Assembly: GCA_035541655.1 (NCBI GenBank)
Contig: DATKMY010000168.1
Location: 1 to 64,000, forward strand
Direction of reading: 5' to 3'
DNA: 64,000 nucleotides
From: CAIWHR01 sp035541655
GTDB lineage: Bacteria > Pseudomonadota > Gammaproteobacteria > Burkholderiales > Casimicrobiaceae
Both the position numbers and the translations under genes were made by a program. The notes under the pieces are model-generated. The model made no database searches. It was not told the DNA's origin and saw nothing but the letters and a program-made list of their open reading frames with translations. This document shows positions 1-13,491 of the stretch, piece by piece (position 1 is the first letter of the stretch; each line of letters starts with the position of its first letter).

Positions 1-621
1 GGGAGTTTGCCCGGGCAGTTCGGTATTGATCTGGAAGGCGCCTTGGACGATGTCGAAGCGAACCAGCCGCCCCGCCAGCCCGCCACCGACCGGGTTGGCG
101 ACCTTGGCGGCAATGGATGCCGTCTGGCCCGAGCAGATGAACGACGAGCCCTCCGTATCGGTCGGGTTCGCACTGCCCCCGGGGTTCGGACAGGTATCAG
201 AGTAGGCGTCGGGTTTGAGGGTGAGCGAGTTCAGTAGCGGCGCCGGATTCACGGTGACGGCCGACTGCGCACTGTCGCCGAACGCGTCGCGCGCCGTCAA
301 CGTAACAGCCGTGACGGCGCCGACGTTATTTGGAACGACCGTCAGCGTGCTGCCCGAGACGTTGAAGGGAACCGGCAGCGTCGTCTGGTCGGACGAAACG
401 ATCGTGTACGGCGGCTGGCCGCCGGCGATTGTCACCGTTGCCGGCGTTCCGGCGTAGGTGGTCAAGGCGGCCGGGGTGACCGCCAGGTCGCCGGGCGTGT
501 TGAACGGGTTGTTCGGCGCCCCGCTTCCCCCTCCGCAGCCGGCGAGGCCAATGAGCCCCGCCAAGGCGAATAAACCCGCGACAATGCGCGCCTGGAAGGC
601 GAAGGGGCGGTTTTCCGTCAT
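1..621 (-). CDS. Exported lipoprotein with Ig-like region, C-terminal part cut by window
   Basis: The reading frame starts at an ATG whose first base is 621 and runs off the left edge, giving 207 codons without a stop. Residues 12-28 are hydrophobic and end in LAGC, a lipobox with Cys29 as the lipidated residue, followed by a Gly/Ser/Pro/Asn linker. The rest is Thr/Val/Ala/Gly-rich with alternating hydrophobics, as in bacterial Ig-like or cadherin-like folds (for example PATVTIAGGQPPYTIV). It has two later Cys residues (SDTC and FICSG). I infer an outer-membrane-anchored surface or periplasmic protein; the specific function is unknown. A GGGA motif lies about ten bases before the start. It is divergent from gltB. 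Confidence 0.7.
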   Translation of the reverse strand, partial: MTENRPFAFQARIVAGLFALAGLIGLAGCGGGSGAPNNPFNTPGDLAVTPAALTTYAGTPATVTIAGGQPPYTIVSSDQTTLPVPFNVSGSTLTVVPNNVGAVTAVTLTARDAFGDSAQSAVTVNPAPLLNSLTLKPDAYSDTCPNPGGSANPTDTEGSSFICSGQTASIAAKVANPVGGGLAGRLVRFDIVQGAFQINTELPGQTP

Positions 622-933
622 AATGGATTTCCCGATGATGGTGTCCTAAAGATGGCCGGGGCGGCGAGCTGTTTTGGATGCTGTAACAAGCCTCTAGCCC
701 ACTTTGTTGAGATTAAAGCCTAAGAATACGATCGGCGCAAGTTCTTTCGCTGCCAGCTCATGGCGGGCGCAGGGCGCTGTTGTACGCCGGCCTACGGGCC
801 TCATCCTCGACGGCACCGCCTTGCCGCAATGCAGCATCGCTGCTAGTGTGCATAACTTTGGCTCGAGAAATCCGATCAGGGACCGGAAGGCGCGCTTTTC
901 CACAAGGCCCCGTGTCCCGGGAGTGAGGTCATC
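622..933. other. Divergent intergenic region, lipoprotein / gltB
   Basis: These 312 bases separate the minus-strand lipoprotein from gltB and must hold both promoters. A TTGCCG at 821-826 lies 17 bases before TAGTGT at 844-849, which is only a weak sigma-70 match on the plus strand. The gltB ribosome site is the purine-rich GGGAGTGAGG at 919-928. No RNA gene, repeat or protein-like frame stands out. Confidence 0.4.
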
Positions 934-5634
<4,701 letters not shown>

Positions 5635-5711
5635 GCGGCAAGGCTCGACGAACGGCGAGCGATCGCGAATGGCGGCGTGAGCGGCGAGCCCCAATGGAGA
5701 CGGAAGCGTAA

Positions 5712-7148
5712 ATGGGCAAGATAACCGGCTTCATGGAACTCAGGCGCGTCCCCGAGACGACGCTGCCGATCGCCGAGCGCGTGCGCAACTCGCGCGAGTT
5801 CATCCTCGCGTTGACCAACGACGAGGCATCGACGCAGGGCGCCCGCTGCATGGACTGCGGAATCCCGTTCTGTCAGACGGGCTGCCCGGTCAACAACGTC
5901 ATTCCGGACTGGAACGACCTCGTCTATCGCCACCAATGGCGCGCGGCGCTCGACGTGCTCCACTCGACGAACAACTTTCCGGAGTTCACCGGGCGGATCT
6001 GTCCGGCGCCGTGCGAAGCGGCGTGCACGCTCAACATCAACGACGATCCGGTTGGCATCAAGTCGATCGAGCATTTCATCGTCGACAAGGGCTGGGAGGA
6101 AGGCTGGGTCGAGCCGCGCCCGCCCGAGAGGAAGACGGGCAGGCGCGTGGCCGTGATCGGCTCGGGTCCCGCGGGTCTCGCCTGCGCGCAGCAGCTCGCT
6201 CGCGCGGGGCACGACGTCGTCGTGTACGAGAAGGAAGACCGAATCGGCGGGCTGCTCCGTTACGGCATTCCCGACTTCAAGATGGAGAAGCAACTGATCG
6301 ACCGGCGAATGGCACAGATGTCGATCGAAGGCGTCGAGTTTCGCCCCGGCGTGCACATCGGCAGGGATGTCGACGCCAAGGTGATCGCGGCCGAATACGA
6401 CGCAGTCGTGATCGCCGCCGGCGCGGAGAAGCCACGCGACCTTCCGGTGCCGGGACGCGATCTCGGCGGGATTCACTTCGCGATGAACTTCCTGCCGCAG
6501 CAGAACAAAGTCGTCGCGGGCGACGCCGTCGCGGGGCAGATCGTGGCCACGGGCAAGCACGTCGTCGTGATCGGCGGTGGCGACACCGGCTCCGACTGCG
6601 TGGGCACGTCGATCCGGCAGGGGGCGAAATCGGTCACGCAATTCGAGCTTCTGCCGCAGCCTCCCGAGCAGGAGAACAAACCGCTCGTGTGGCCGTACTG
6701 GCCGGTGAAACTGCGCACGTCGTCGTCGCAGGAAGAGGGCTGCGATCGCGACTGGTCGGTCGCGACCAAGCGCTTCGAGGGACGCGACGGCGTCGTCGAG
6801 AAGCTGGTCGCCGTGCGGCTCGAGTGGCAGAAGGGCGGCGACGGACAGATGAAGATGGTCGAGGTGCCGGGAACGGAATTCACGATCAAGTCCGATCTCG
6901 TGCTCCTCGCGATGGGCTTCCTCGGGCCGGTGCAGCAGGGGCTGCTCGAGCAGCTCGGCGTGGCGAACGATGCGCGCAGCAACGTGCGCGCCAATGTCGA
7001 CGACTACCGCACGTCGGTGCCGAAGGTCTTCGCCGCGGGAGACGCGCGTCGCGGGCAGTCGCTCGTCGTATGGGCGATCCGTGAGGGGCGCCAGTGCGCG
7101 CGTGCCGTCGATCTCGCGTTGATGGGCAGCACGGAGCTGCCGCGCTAG
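5712..7148 (+). CDS. gltD: Glutamate synthase small (beta) subunit
   Basis: This is the NADPH-oxidising, FAD-containing subunit that feeds electrons to GltB. The N-terminal part carries two Cys clusters for 4Fe-4S centres: Cys46, 49, 54 and 58 (CMDCGIPFCQTGC) and Cys97, 101 and 105 (CPAPCEAAC). A first dinucleotide fold begins at VAVIGSGPAGLACA for FAD, and a second at VVVIGGGDTGSDC for NADPH. Near the C-terminus AAGDARRGQSLVVWAI matches the FAD-contacting end of the family. At 478 aa it is the usual length. The start is ATG at 5712, downstream of AGACGGAAG. Confidence 0.97.
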   Translation: MGKITGFMELRRVPETTLPIAERVRNSREFILALTNDEASTQGARCMDCGIPFCQTGCPVNNVIPDWNDLVYRHQWRAALDVLHSTNNFPEFTGRICPAPCEAACTLNINDDPVGIKSIEHFIVDKGWEEGWVEPRPPERKTGRRVAVIGSGPAGLACAQQLARAGHDVVVYEKEDRIGGLLRYGIPDFKMEKQLIDRRMAQMSIEGVEFRPGVHIGRDVDAKVIAAEYDAVVIAAGAEKPRDLPVPGRDLGGIHFAMNFLPQQNKVVAGDAVAGQIVATGKHVVVIGGGDTGSDCVGTSIRQGAKSVTQFELLPQPPEQENKPLVWPYWPVKLRTSSSQEEGCDRDWSVATKRFEGRDGVVEKLVAVRLEWQKGGDGQMKMVEVPGTEFTIKSDLVLLAMGFLGPVQQGLLEQLGVANDARSNVRANVDDYRTSVPKVFAAGDARRGQSLVVWAIREGRQCARAVDLALMGSTELPR

Positions 7149-7164
7149 GGAGGCGCAGGGCCGA

Positions 7165-8043
7165 ATGTCCGCGGTCGTCACGCTCGACCTCGAAGGCTGG
7201 CTTCCGGCGCTCACGGACGAGGAGCGCGAGCGTATCTCGCGCGCGCTCGAGGAAGGCAACGTCATTCGCCTCCCGCGCGTCGGCTTCGCGCTTGCCGAAT
7301 CGGAGCGGCGTTTCCTGTCTCCGTCGTGGTCGGACGGCCGCGCGAAAAACATCAGTTTCGAAGGTGGGAGCCTGAAGGGCGCAGCCGGCGGCGACGCCGA
7401 TCGCGCGGAACTTGCCGCGATGGTCGCGCGCTTCGCCGCGGCGGCCGCCGGCCTCGTCACCGCGCTCTTCCCGCGCTATGCGCCGTACGTCAAGCGCGCG
7501 AGAACGAGCTACCGGCCGCAGGGCGCGGTCGGGCGCGACGTCTCGTGGCGCAAGGACGATTCACGCCTGCATATCGACGCTTTCCCCTCGCGGCCGAACC
7601 GGGGCGAGCGCATCCTCCGTGTGTTCACCAACGTGAATCCGGACGAGGATCGGGTCTGGCGCGTCGGCGAGCCGTTCGAAGCCATGGCGAAGACGCTGCT
7701 GCCGCGGATTTCCGCTCCGCTTCCGGGCAGCGCGACGCTGCTCGCGGCGCTGCACGTGACGAAGGGTCGGCGCTCCGTCTACGACCATCTGATGCTCAAC
7801 CTCCACGATCGCGCGAAGGCCGATCTCGACTACCAGCGCGACTGCCGCCAGGAGACCGTTCGCTTCCCTCCCGGGACGACGTGGATCTGCTTCTCCGACC
7901 AGGTGATGCACGCGGCGGTCTCGGGCCAGTACATGCTCGAGCAGACGATCCACCTGCCCGTGTCCGCGCTCTACGATCCGGCGCGCTCGCCGCTCGCGAT
8001 TCTCGAGCGCCTCACCGGCCGCGCGCTCGTCGCGGCGCACTAG
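7165..8043 (+). CDS. kdoO: Kdo 3-hydroxylase-like Fe(II)/2-oxoglutarate dioxygenase
   Basis: The 292-residue protein matches my knowledge of the Kdo hydroxylase family, which converts the outer Kdo of the LPS inner core into Ko in Burkholderia relatives. Family landmarks are present: KNISFEG, LKG, SWRKDDSRLHIDAFPSRP, ILRVFTNVNP, RVWRVGEPF, HLMLNLHD and QVMHAAVSGQYMLEQT. The likely iron ligands are His136 and Asp138 (HID) and the distal His249. It starts 16 bases after gltD and probably shares its transcript. No signal peptide is visible, as expected for a cytoplasmic or membrane-associated lipid A-core enzyme. The link to Kdo is by family resemblance, not by context, because no other LPS-core gene adjoins it. 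Confidence 0.78.
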   Translation: MSAVVTLDLEGWLPALTDEERERISRALEEGNVIRLPRVGFALAESERRFLSPSWSDGRAKNISFEGGSLKGAAGGDADRAELAAMVARFAAAAAGLVTALFPRYAPYVKRARTSYRPQGAVGRDVSWRKDDSRLHIDAFPSRPNRGERILRVFTNVNPDEDRVWRVGEPFEAMAKTLLPRISAPLPGSATLLAALHVTKGRRSVYDHLMLNLHDRAKADLDYQRDCRQETVRFPPGTTWICFSDQVMHAAVSGQYMLEQTIHLPVSALYDPARSPLAILERLTGRALVAAH

Positions 8044-8140
8044 CCTCGCGCTGCGTTTCCTTCGCGTGCACGAGGAATCCGAGCCGACGCCCGCGCCGCC
8101 CGGCCTTGTCGCCGGCGCTCCGCGCCGTTACGCTCCGCCG

Positions 8141-9208
8141 ATGCCTGCGCCCGACAACGACGTATTCCTGCGCGCGCTGCGCCGCGAGCCTACGCCCTAC
8201 ACGCCGGTGTGGCTGATGCGCCAGGCGGGGCGATACCTGCCCGAATACAACGCGACGCGGGCCAAGGCGGGCAGCTTTCTCGCGCTCGCGAAGACGCCGG
8301 CGCTCGCGGCGGAGGTCGCGCTGCAGCCGCTCGCGCGCTATCCGCTCGACGCGGCGATCCTGTTTTCCGACATCCTGACCGTCCCCGATGCCATGGGGCT
8401 CGGGCTGCACTTCGCCGAAGGCGAGGGTCCTCGCTTCGAGCGCACGACGGCCGACGCCGCCGCGATCGGACGCCTCGAAGCTCCGGACATGGCGAAGCTT
8501 CGCTACGTGTTCGACGCGCTTTCCGAGACCAAGCGCGCGCTCGCAGGCCGGGTGCCGCTGATCGGGTTCGCCGGCAGTCCGTTCACGCTCGCCTGCTACA
8601 TGATCGAGGGCGGCAGCAGCGCCGACTTCGCCACGGTCAGACGGATCGCTTATCAGCGGCCGGACCTGCTGCATCGCCTGGTGGCGATCAACGCGCGTGC
8701 CGTGACCGCGTACCTCGACGAGCAGATCGCCGCAGGCGCCGACGCGCTGATGCTCTTCGATACGTGGGGTGGCGTGCTGTCGGCAGCGGCGTATCGGACG
8801 TTTTCGCTGGCGCCGATGCGCTCCGTGCTCGCGGCGCTCGCGCCTCTGCCCGATGGCAGACCGGTGCCGACGATCGTGTTCACGAAAGGCGGAGGCCAGT
8901 GGCTCGACGATATCGCGACTTGCGGCGCTTCGTGCGTCGGTGTCGACTGGACGACCGACCTTGCGGCTGCGCGCCGGCGCGTCGGCGCGCGTGTCGCGCT
9001 GCAGGGCAACCTCGATCCGCTGGTGCTTCTGACCGAACCGCCGGTCGTTGCGCGCGAGGCTGCAGCGGTGGTGCGTGCGGCGGGTCCCGGTCCCGGCCAT
9101 GTCTTCAACCTCGGGCACGGAATCCTTCCGGCGACTCCGCCCGAGAACGTCGCGGCGCTGGTCGAGGCGGTGCATCGCGAATCGCTCGCGGCCCGCGCCG
9201 GTGCTTGA
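8141..9208 (+). CDS. hemE: Uroporphyrinogen decarboxylase
   Basis: The enzyme removes four carboxyl groups from uroporphyrinogen III to give coproporphyrinogen III in haem synthesis. The signature TPVWLMRQAGRYLPEY lies near the N-terminus, with Arg residues that bind substrate carboxylates; GFAGSPFTLACYMIEGG and the C-terminal FNLGHGILP also match the family. I chose the ATG at 8141 (355 aa, MPAPDNDVFLRAL) because it aligns with the usual N-terminus. An in-frame GTG at 8066 would add a Pro/Ala-rich stretch unlike the family. The gap after the Kdo-hydroxylase-like gene is 97 bases. Confidence 0.96.
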   Translation: MPAPDNDVFLRALRREPTPYTPVWLMRQAGRYLPEYNATRAKAGSFLALAKTPALAAEVALQPLARYPLDAAILFSDILTVPDAMGLGLHFAEGEGPRFERTTADAAAIGRLEAPDMAKLRYVFDALSETKRALAGRVPLIGFAGSPFTLACYMIEGGSSADFATVRRIAYQRPDLLHRLVAINARAVTAYLDEQIAAGADALMLFDTWGGVLSAAAYRTFSLAPMRSVLAALAPLPDGRPVPTIVFTKGGGQWLDDIATCGASCVGVDWTTDLAAARRRVGARVALQGNLDPLVLLTEPPVVAREAAAVVRAAGPGPGHVFNLGHGILPATPPENVAALVEAVHRESLAARAGA

Positions 9209-9317
9209 TCTTCAGGTGCCACGGCTGCCGCTGCTGGGCAAATGGACGCAAACCCGCGCCACGCTTCGTTCTCCGGGCTCTTGACAACCGCCCCGACAGC
9301 CGTTCCTGGGGCCCAGT

Positions 9318-9326
9318 TATGCACAC
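9318..9326 (+). promoter_or_regulatory. DnaA-box-like 9-mer (TTATGCACA)
   Basis: TTATGCACA fits the DnaA-box consensus TTATNCACA exactly. It lies 330 bases before priA, in the same intergenic region as two further box-like motifs. DnaA binding is inferred from sequence only. Confidence 0.55.
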
Positions 9327-9481
9327 ATCATGGGCGAAACGCGGGTTTTGACGGGCTCGCGCGGGCCCATGGCGAGCCGCTTGGCAATCGATTGAAAAGA
9401 CGAACGTTTTGCAAGCGGGCGCGACTGGGTGCTAACGAGAGCGCGTTCGCGCAAATCCTGCGGGGCATCGGCAGGCCGCAT

Positions 9482-9502
9482 TTACGCACAGGATTATCCA
9501 CA
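9482..9502 (+). promoter_or_regulatory. Tandem DnaA-box-like 9-mers
   Basis: TTACGCACA (9482-9490, one mismatch to TTATNCACA) is followed after three bases by TTATCCACA (9494-9502), the strongest form of the DnaA box. Both have the same orientation. The pair ends five bases before the -35 element of the likely priA promoter, a position from which bound DnaA could block or assist RNA polymerase. Confidence 0.6.
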
Positions 9503-9506
9503 AGGC

Positions 9507-9536
9507 TTGTTAGCCGTTTTTCGCCGTCGTTATAAA
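9507..9536 (+). promoter_or_regulatory. Likely sigma-70 promoter of priA
   Basis: TTGTTA at 9507-9512 and TATAAA at 9531-9536 are separated by 18 bases and match sigma-70 elements well. Transcription would start near 9543, about 105 bases before the priA start codon. Confidence 0.6.
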
Positions 9537-9648
9537 CCAAGGACTTGCTTGTCGTTGCTGCGGCGCGCGGTGAACATTTCGAAGACTACAACTTCACCCT
9601 CCGCCGTCAGGGCCTCCGTAATCGGAACGGCGCTGCCGAATTGAAGCG

Positions 9649-11658
9649 ATGCCAGTCGTCCGCGTGGCGCTTCCGGTTGCCGTGCCGGCCCCGTTCGACT
9701 ACTGGGTGCCCGAAGGGATCCCGGTCGCGCGTGGCGCGCTCGTACGGGTCAAGCTCGGGCGACAGCCGCTCGTCGGCGTCGTCGTGGAAGTGCTCGAGCG
9801 CTCGGACGTCCCGCGCGAGCGGCTGCAGCCGGTCGACGTGACGCTGCCGGATGTCCCTCCGTTGCCGAACGACTTGCTGGAGGCCGGATCCTTCGTCGCG
9901 TCCTATTACCAGGAGCCGCTCGGTCTCGTCGTCGCGCAGATGATTCCGCCGCTGCGCGCGGCACGCCGAGCGATTGCGAAGCGCGACGAATCGTTCGTGC
10001 CGCCGCCTCGCGACGGGAGCGTCGTGGAGACTGCCGCGTTTCGGCTCAACGAAGATCAGCAGCGAGCGCTCGCCGCGATCCCGCTCGGAGAGCGACGATT
10101 CGCGCCATTTCTGCTGCAGGGGGTCACGGGTAGCGGCAAGACCGAGGTGTATCTCGCCGCCGCCGCCGCTGCAATCGCCGCGGGCGGGCAGGTCCTCCTG
10201 CTTGTCCCCGAAATCAACCTGACGCCCCAACTGCTGCAGCGGATCGCGCAGGCGCTGCCTGGACGCAACGCGGTGATGCTCCACAGCCGCGTTCCCGCAG
10301 GCGAGCGTCTGCGGCACTGGAAGGCCGCGGCTGCCGGCGAGATCGACGTCGTGCTCGGAACGCGGCTCGCGGTGTTCACGCCGCTGCCGCGGCTCGCGCT
10401 AATCGTCGTCGACGAAGAGCACGATTCGTCGTTCAAGCAGCAGGAGGGCGTCCGCTACCAGGCCCGCGACGTCGCGGTCTGGCGCGCGCGCCAGCGCGGG
10501 ATTCCGGTCGTGCTCGGAAGTGCGACGCCGTCGCTCGAGACGCTCGTGCAGGCGCAGCGCGGCCGCTACGGCTGGCTCAGGCTTCCACGCCGGGCGGCGG
10601 CATCCGCGGAGCTGCCTCGCGTCACGTTCGTCCCGAACCGCGATGCCCTTGCGCTCGAGGGGATGAGCGCGGCGCTCGTCGCGGCGATCGAGCTCCGGCT
10701 CGAACGTGAAGAGCAGTCGCTGGTCTTCATCAACCGCCGCGGGTTCGCGCCTTCGCTGCTCTGCGGTGCGTGCGGCTGGCAGGCCGGATGCCCGCGTTGC
10801 AGCGCCCGCCTCGTCGTTCACCGCGACGCGCGGATGCTGCGCTGCCATCACTGCGGCCACGCAGAGCGGCTGCCGCACGCCTGTCCCGACTGCGGCAACA
10901 TCGATCTGCTTCCGATCGGCCACGGAACCCAGCGCCTCGAGCGAGCCCTTGCCGAGAGATTCCCGGCCGCGCGAATCGCGCGCATCGACCGCGACAGCAC
11001 GCGCAGAAAGGGTGCGTTCGCGGACCTCCGCGAGCAGGTGCACGCCGGAGCGATCGACATTCTCGTCGGCACGCAGATGCTCGCGAAGGGACACGATTTC
11101 CCGCGTCTCACGCTGGTGGGCGTGCTGGGCGCCGACAATGCGCTCTACAGCGCCGACTTTCGCGCGACGGAGCGCCTCGCGGCGCTCCTCTTCCAAGTGG
11201 CGGGGCGCGCGGGCCGGCACGACCGGCCCGGCGAAGTCATCGTGCAGACCGACTTTCCCAATCATCCGCTCGCCCGCGCGCTCGCACGCCACGACTACGA
11301 CAGCCTCGCCGAGGCGCTGCTCGCCGAACGGCGCGCGGCGCAGCTGCCGCCGTTCGGCCATATCGCTCTGCTCGTCGCCGAGGCGCCGCGGCGCGGCGCA
11401 GTCGACGCGTTCCTCGCTGCGGCGAGCGATGCGGGGCGCGCGGCAGCACGCGAGCACGCGCTCGACGTCGAAGTCTTCGCACCCGTTCCCGCAGCGCTCG
11501 CGCGCCGCGCGGGGCTCGAGCGCGGACAGGTGCTGGCGCAAGCTTCGCAACGCCGCGCGATGCAGCGCTTCCTTCCGCACTGGCGCAGCGCGATCGACTC
11601 GTTGCCGGGGCGCCGCGTGCGCTGCGCGCTCGACGTCGATCCCCTCGGGTTCGCGTGA
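9649..11658 (+). CDS. priA: Primosomal protein N' (replication restart helicase PriA)
   Basis: PriA recognises stalled or repaired forks, unwinds DNA and helps reload DnaB. The 669-residue protein has an N-terminal 3'-end-binding domain (about 1-110), a helicase core with Walker A GVTGSGKT (158-165) and the DEEH box (255-258), and a zinc-binding insert with eight Cys between 372 and 415. A second helicase lobe contains GTQMLAKGHDFP and QVAGRAGR. It is somewhat shorter than the E. coli protein (about 730 aa). The start is ATG at 9649. It stands alone, with its own promoter next to DnaA-box-like motifs. Confidence 0.96.
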   Translation: MPVVRVALPVAVPAPFDYWVPEGIPVARGALVRVKLGRQPLVGVVVEVLERSDVPRERLQPVDVTLPDVPPLPNDLLEAGSFVASYYQEPLGLVVAQMIPPLRAARRAIAKRDESFVPPPRDGSVVETAAFRLNEDQQRALAAIPLGERRFAPFLLQGVTGSGKTEVYLAAAAAAIAAGGQVLLLVPEINLTPQLLQRIAQALPGRNAVMLHSRVPAGERLRHWKAAAAGEIDVVLGTRLAVFTPLPRLALIVVDEEHDSSFKQQEGVRYQARDVAVWRARQRGIPVVLGSATPSLETLVQAQRGRYGWLRLPRRAAASAELPRVTFVPNRDALALEGMSAALVAAIELRLEREEQSLVFINRRGFAPSLLCGACGWQAGCPRCSARLVVHRDARMLRCHHCGHAERLPHACPDCGNIDLLPIGHGTQRLERALAERFPAARIARIDRDSTRRKGAFADLREQVHAGAIDILVGTQMLAKGHDFPRLTLVGVLGADNALYSADFRATERLAALLFQVAGRAGRHDRPGEVIVQTDFPNHPLARALARHDYDSLAEALLAERRAAQLPPFGHIALLVAEAPRRGAVDAFLAAASDAGRAAAREHALDVEVFAPVPAALARRAGLERGQVLAQASQRRAMQRFLPHWRSAIDSLPGRRVRCALDVDPLGFA

Positions 11659-11760
11659 GCGAGCCAAGGCCCGAAAGGCGCGTCGCCGAGCCATCGCGCG
11701 CGACGACACTCGGCCAGCTGGCAGGATCGCTGCGAGGAGGAGCGCCTGAACGCGACCGGC

Positions 11761-11766
11761 TATAAT
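11761..11766 (+). promoter_or_regulatory. Possible -10 element of argS (TATAAT)
   Basis: A perfect TATAAT lies 53 bases before the argS start, in the 161-base gap after priA. No good -35 element is seen at 16-18 bases upstream, so the assignment rests on the -10 and its position. Confidence 0.4.
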
Positions 11767-11819
11767 TCGCGCTCTTCTCGTCAGCCCGCCGCTCGCCGCC
11801 ACGTCGTCGCGGCGTCCTC

Positions 11820-13466
11820 ATGACCGATCTGCGCACCAGTCTCAGGGAGCTCCTCGCGCTCGGCGTCGCCGCGATCGCGCCGGAACGCGTGCACGTCCCG
11901 GTCGAGCTCTCGCCACCGAAGCAGCCGCAGCACGGCGATTTCGCCTCGAACGTCGCGCTCCAGCACGCGAAGGCGCTCAAGCGAAATCCGCGCGAGGTCG
12001 CCCAGGCGCTGGTCGCGGCGCTGCCGCGCAATCACCTGGTCGAGCGAATCGAGATTGCCGGCGCCGGCTTCATCAACGTCTTCGTCACGGCGGCGGCTCG
12101 GCAGGCGATCGTTGCGACCATTCTCTCCGAGCGCGAGGATTTTGGCCGCGCGAACGGGCGCCGCGGCGAGCGCGTGATGGTCGAGTTCGTCTCTGCGAAT
12201 CCGACGGGTCCCCTGCATGTCGGACACGGCCGCCAGGCGGCGCTCGGCGACGCGATCGCCCGTCTCCTCGAGTGGCAGGGCGCGGACGTAACGCGCGAGT
12301 TCTACTACAACGACGCCGGTCAGCAGATCCAGAATCTCGCGCTGTCGGTTCGCGCTCGCGCCAAGGAAGTCCTCGGCGAGCATGCGGCGTTCCCCGACGA
12401 CGGCTACCACGGCGAGTACATCCGCGAGCTCGCACAGCGATATCTCGACGAGGTCGGCCACGATCTTTCGGACGTCGAGTCGATCCGTCGCTTCGCGGTC
12501 GCGGAGCTGCGCAAGGAGCAGGATCGCGACCTCCAGGCGTTCGGCGTGAAGTTCGACAACTACTATCTGGAAAGCTCGCTTTATACGGATCGCCGCGTCG
12601 ATGCGACCGTCGCGCGACTCGTCGAATCCGGCAAGACCTTCGAGCACGAGGGTGCGCTGTGGCTCAGGACGACCGATTACGGCGACGACAAGGACCGCGT
12701 GATGCGGAAGTCGGATGGCGGTTACACGTATTTCGTCCCCGACGTCGCCTACCACGTCACGAAATGGGAGCGTGGCTTCACGACCGTGATCAACGTCCAG
12801 GGCTCCGATCACCACAGCACCGTGACGCGTGTTCGCGCCGGGCTGCAGGCGACGGGTATCGGGGCGCCGCCCGGCTATCCCGAATACGTGATCCACAAGA
12901 TGGTCACGGTGATGAAGGGCGGCGAGGAGGTGAAGATCAGCAAGCGCGCTGGAAGCTACGTGACGTTGCGCGACCTGATCGACGAAGTCGGCCGCGACGC
13001 GGTGCGCTTCTTCCTCGTCTCGCGCAAACCCGAAGCCGAATTCGTCTTCGACATCGATCTCGCGCGATCGCAGACCGAGGCGAATCCCGTGTTCTACGTG
13101 CAATACGCGCACGCGCGCTTCGCGTCGGTGATGAAGCAGGCGGGAATCGCGCCGGGTGACGCTTCCTCGGCGCTGGCCGGCGCGAACCTCGCGCCGCTCA
13201 CGAGCGCGTACGAGGAAGCGCTCCTTCGCCGCCTCGGCGCATTCCCCGAGGAGCTCGCTGTCGCGGCGCGCGAATCGGCGCCGCATCTCGTGACGGCGTA
13301 TCTGCGGGAATTGGCCGCCGAATTCCACAGTTACTATAATGCCGAGCGTTTCCTCGTCGACGATCCCGTGACTAAACGTGCGCGCCTCGCTCTCGTGGCT
13401 GCCGCGGGGCAGACGATAAGGAACGGTCTGGCCGTGCTCGGAATAGGCGCGCCGGAGCAGATGTGA
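11820..13466 (+). CDS. argS: Arginyl-tRNA synthetase
   Basis: This class I synthetase charges tRNA-Arg. The HIGH-type motif is HVGH (residues 133-136) after ANPTGPL, and a KMSK-like loop reads KISK (372-375). The N-terminal Add-1 domain spans about 1-110, and the C-terminal anticodon-binding DALR domain, with YNAERFLV, ends the protein. The length of 548 aa is slightly short but complete. The start is ATG at 11820. A SPOR protein follows after 25 bases, then dsbA, an order I know from betaproteobacteria. Confidence 0.97.
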   Translation: MTDLRTSLRELLALGVAAIAPERVHVPVELSPPKQPQHGDFASNVALQHAKALKRNPREVAQALVAALPRNHLVERIEIAGAGFINVFVTAAARQAIVATILSEREDFGRANGRRGERVMVEFVSANPTGPLHVGHGRQAALGDAIARLLEWQGADVTREFYYNDAGQQIQNLALSVRARAKEVLGEHAAFPDDGYHGEYIRELAQRYLDEVGHDLSDVESIRRFAVAELRKEQDRDLQAFGVKFDNYYLESSLYTDRRVDATVARLVESGKTFEHEGALWLRTTDYGDDKDRVMRKSDGGYTYFVPDVAYHVTKWERGFTTVINVQGSDHHSTVTRVRAGLQATGIGAPPGYPEYVIHKMVTVMKGGEEVKISKRAGSYVTLRDLIDEVGRDAVRFFLVSRKPEAEFVFDIDLARSQTEANPVFYVQYAHARFASVMKQAGIAPGDASSALAGANLAPLTSAYEEALLRRLGAFPEELAVAARESAPHLVTAYLRELAAEFHSYYNAERFLVDDPVTKRARLALVAAAGQTIRNGLAVLGIGAPEQM

Positions 13467-13491
13467 ACCCGATCGCGCCCGAACTCGCGAA

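Larger units (their letters stand above)
9209..9648. other. hemE-priA intergenic region with DnaA-box-like motifs
   Basis: This 440-base stretch contains no convincing gene. It holds a TTGACA at 9282-9287, a DnaA-box-like 9-mer at 9318-9326, and a hairpin with 7-bp arms (9355-9361 and 9373-9379) around a GGGCCC core. It also holds two further DnaA-box-like 9-mers in tandem (9482-9502) and a good sigma-70 promoter. These are listed separately where distinct. Confidence 0.6.

Noticed and set aside
9242..9540. Short open frames in the hemE-priA gap
   Set aside because: They overlap each other on both strands, lack ribosome sites and cover the DnaA-box-like motifs; regulatory DNA is a better reading.
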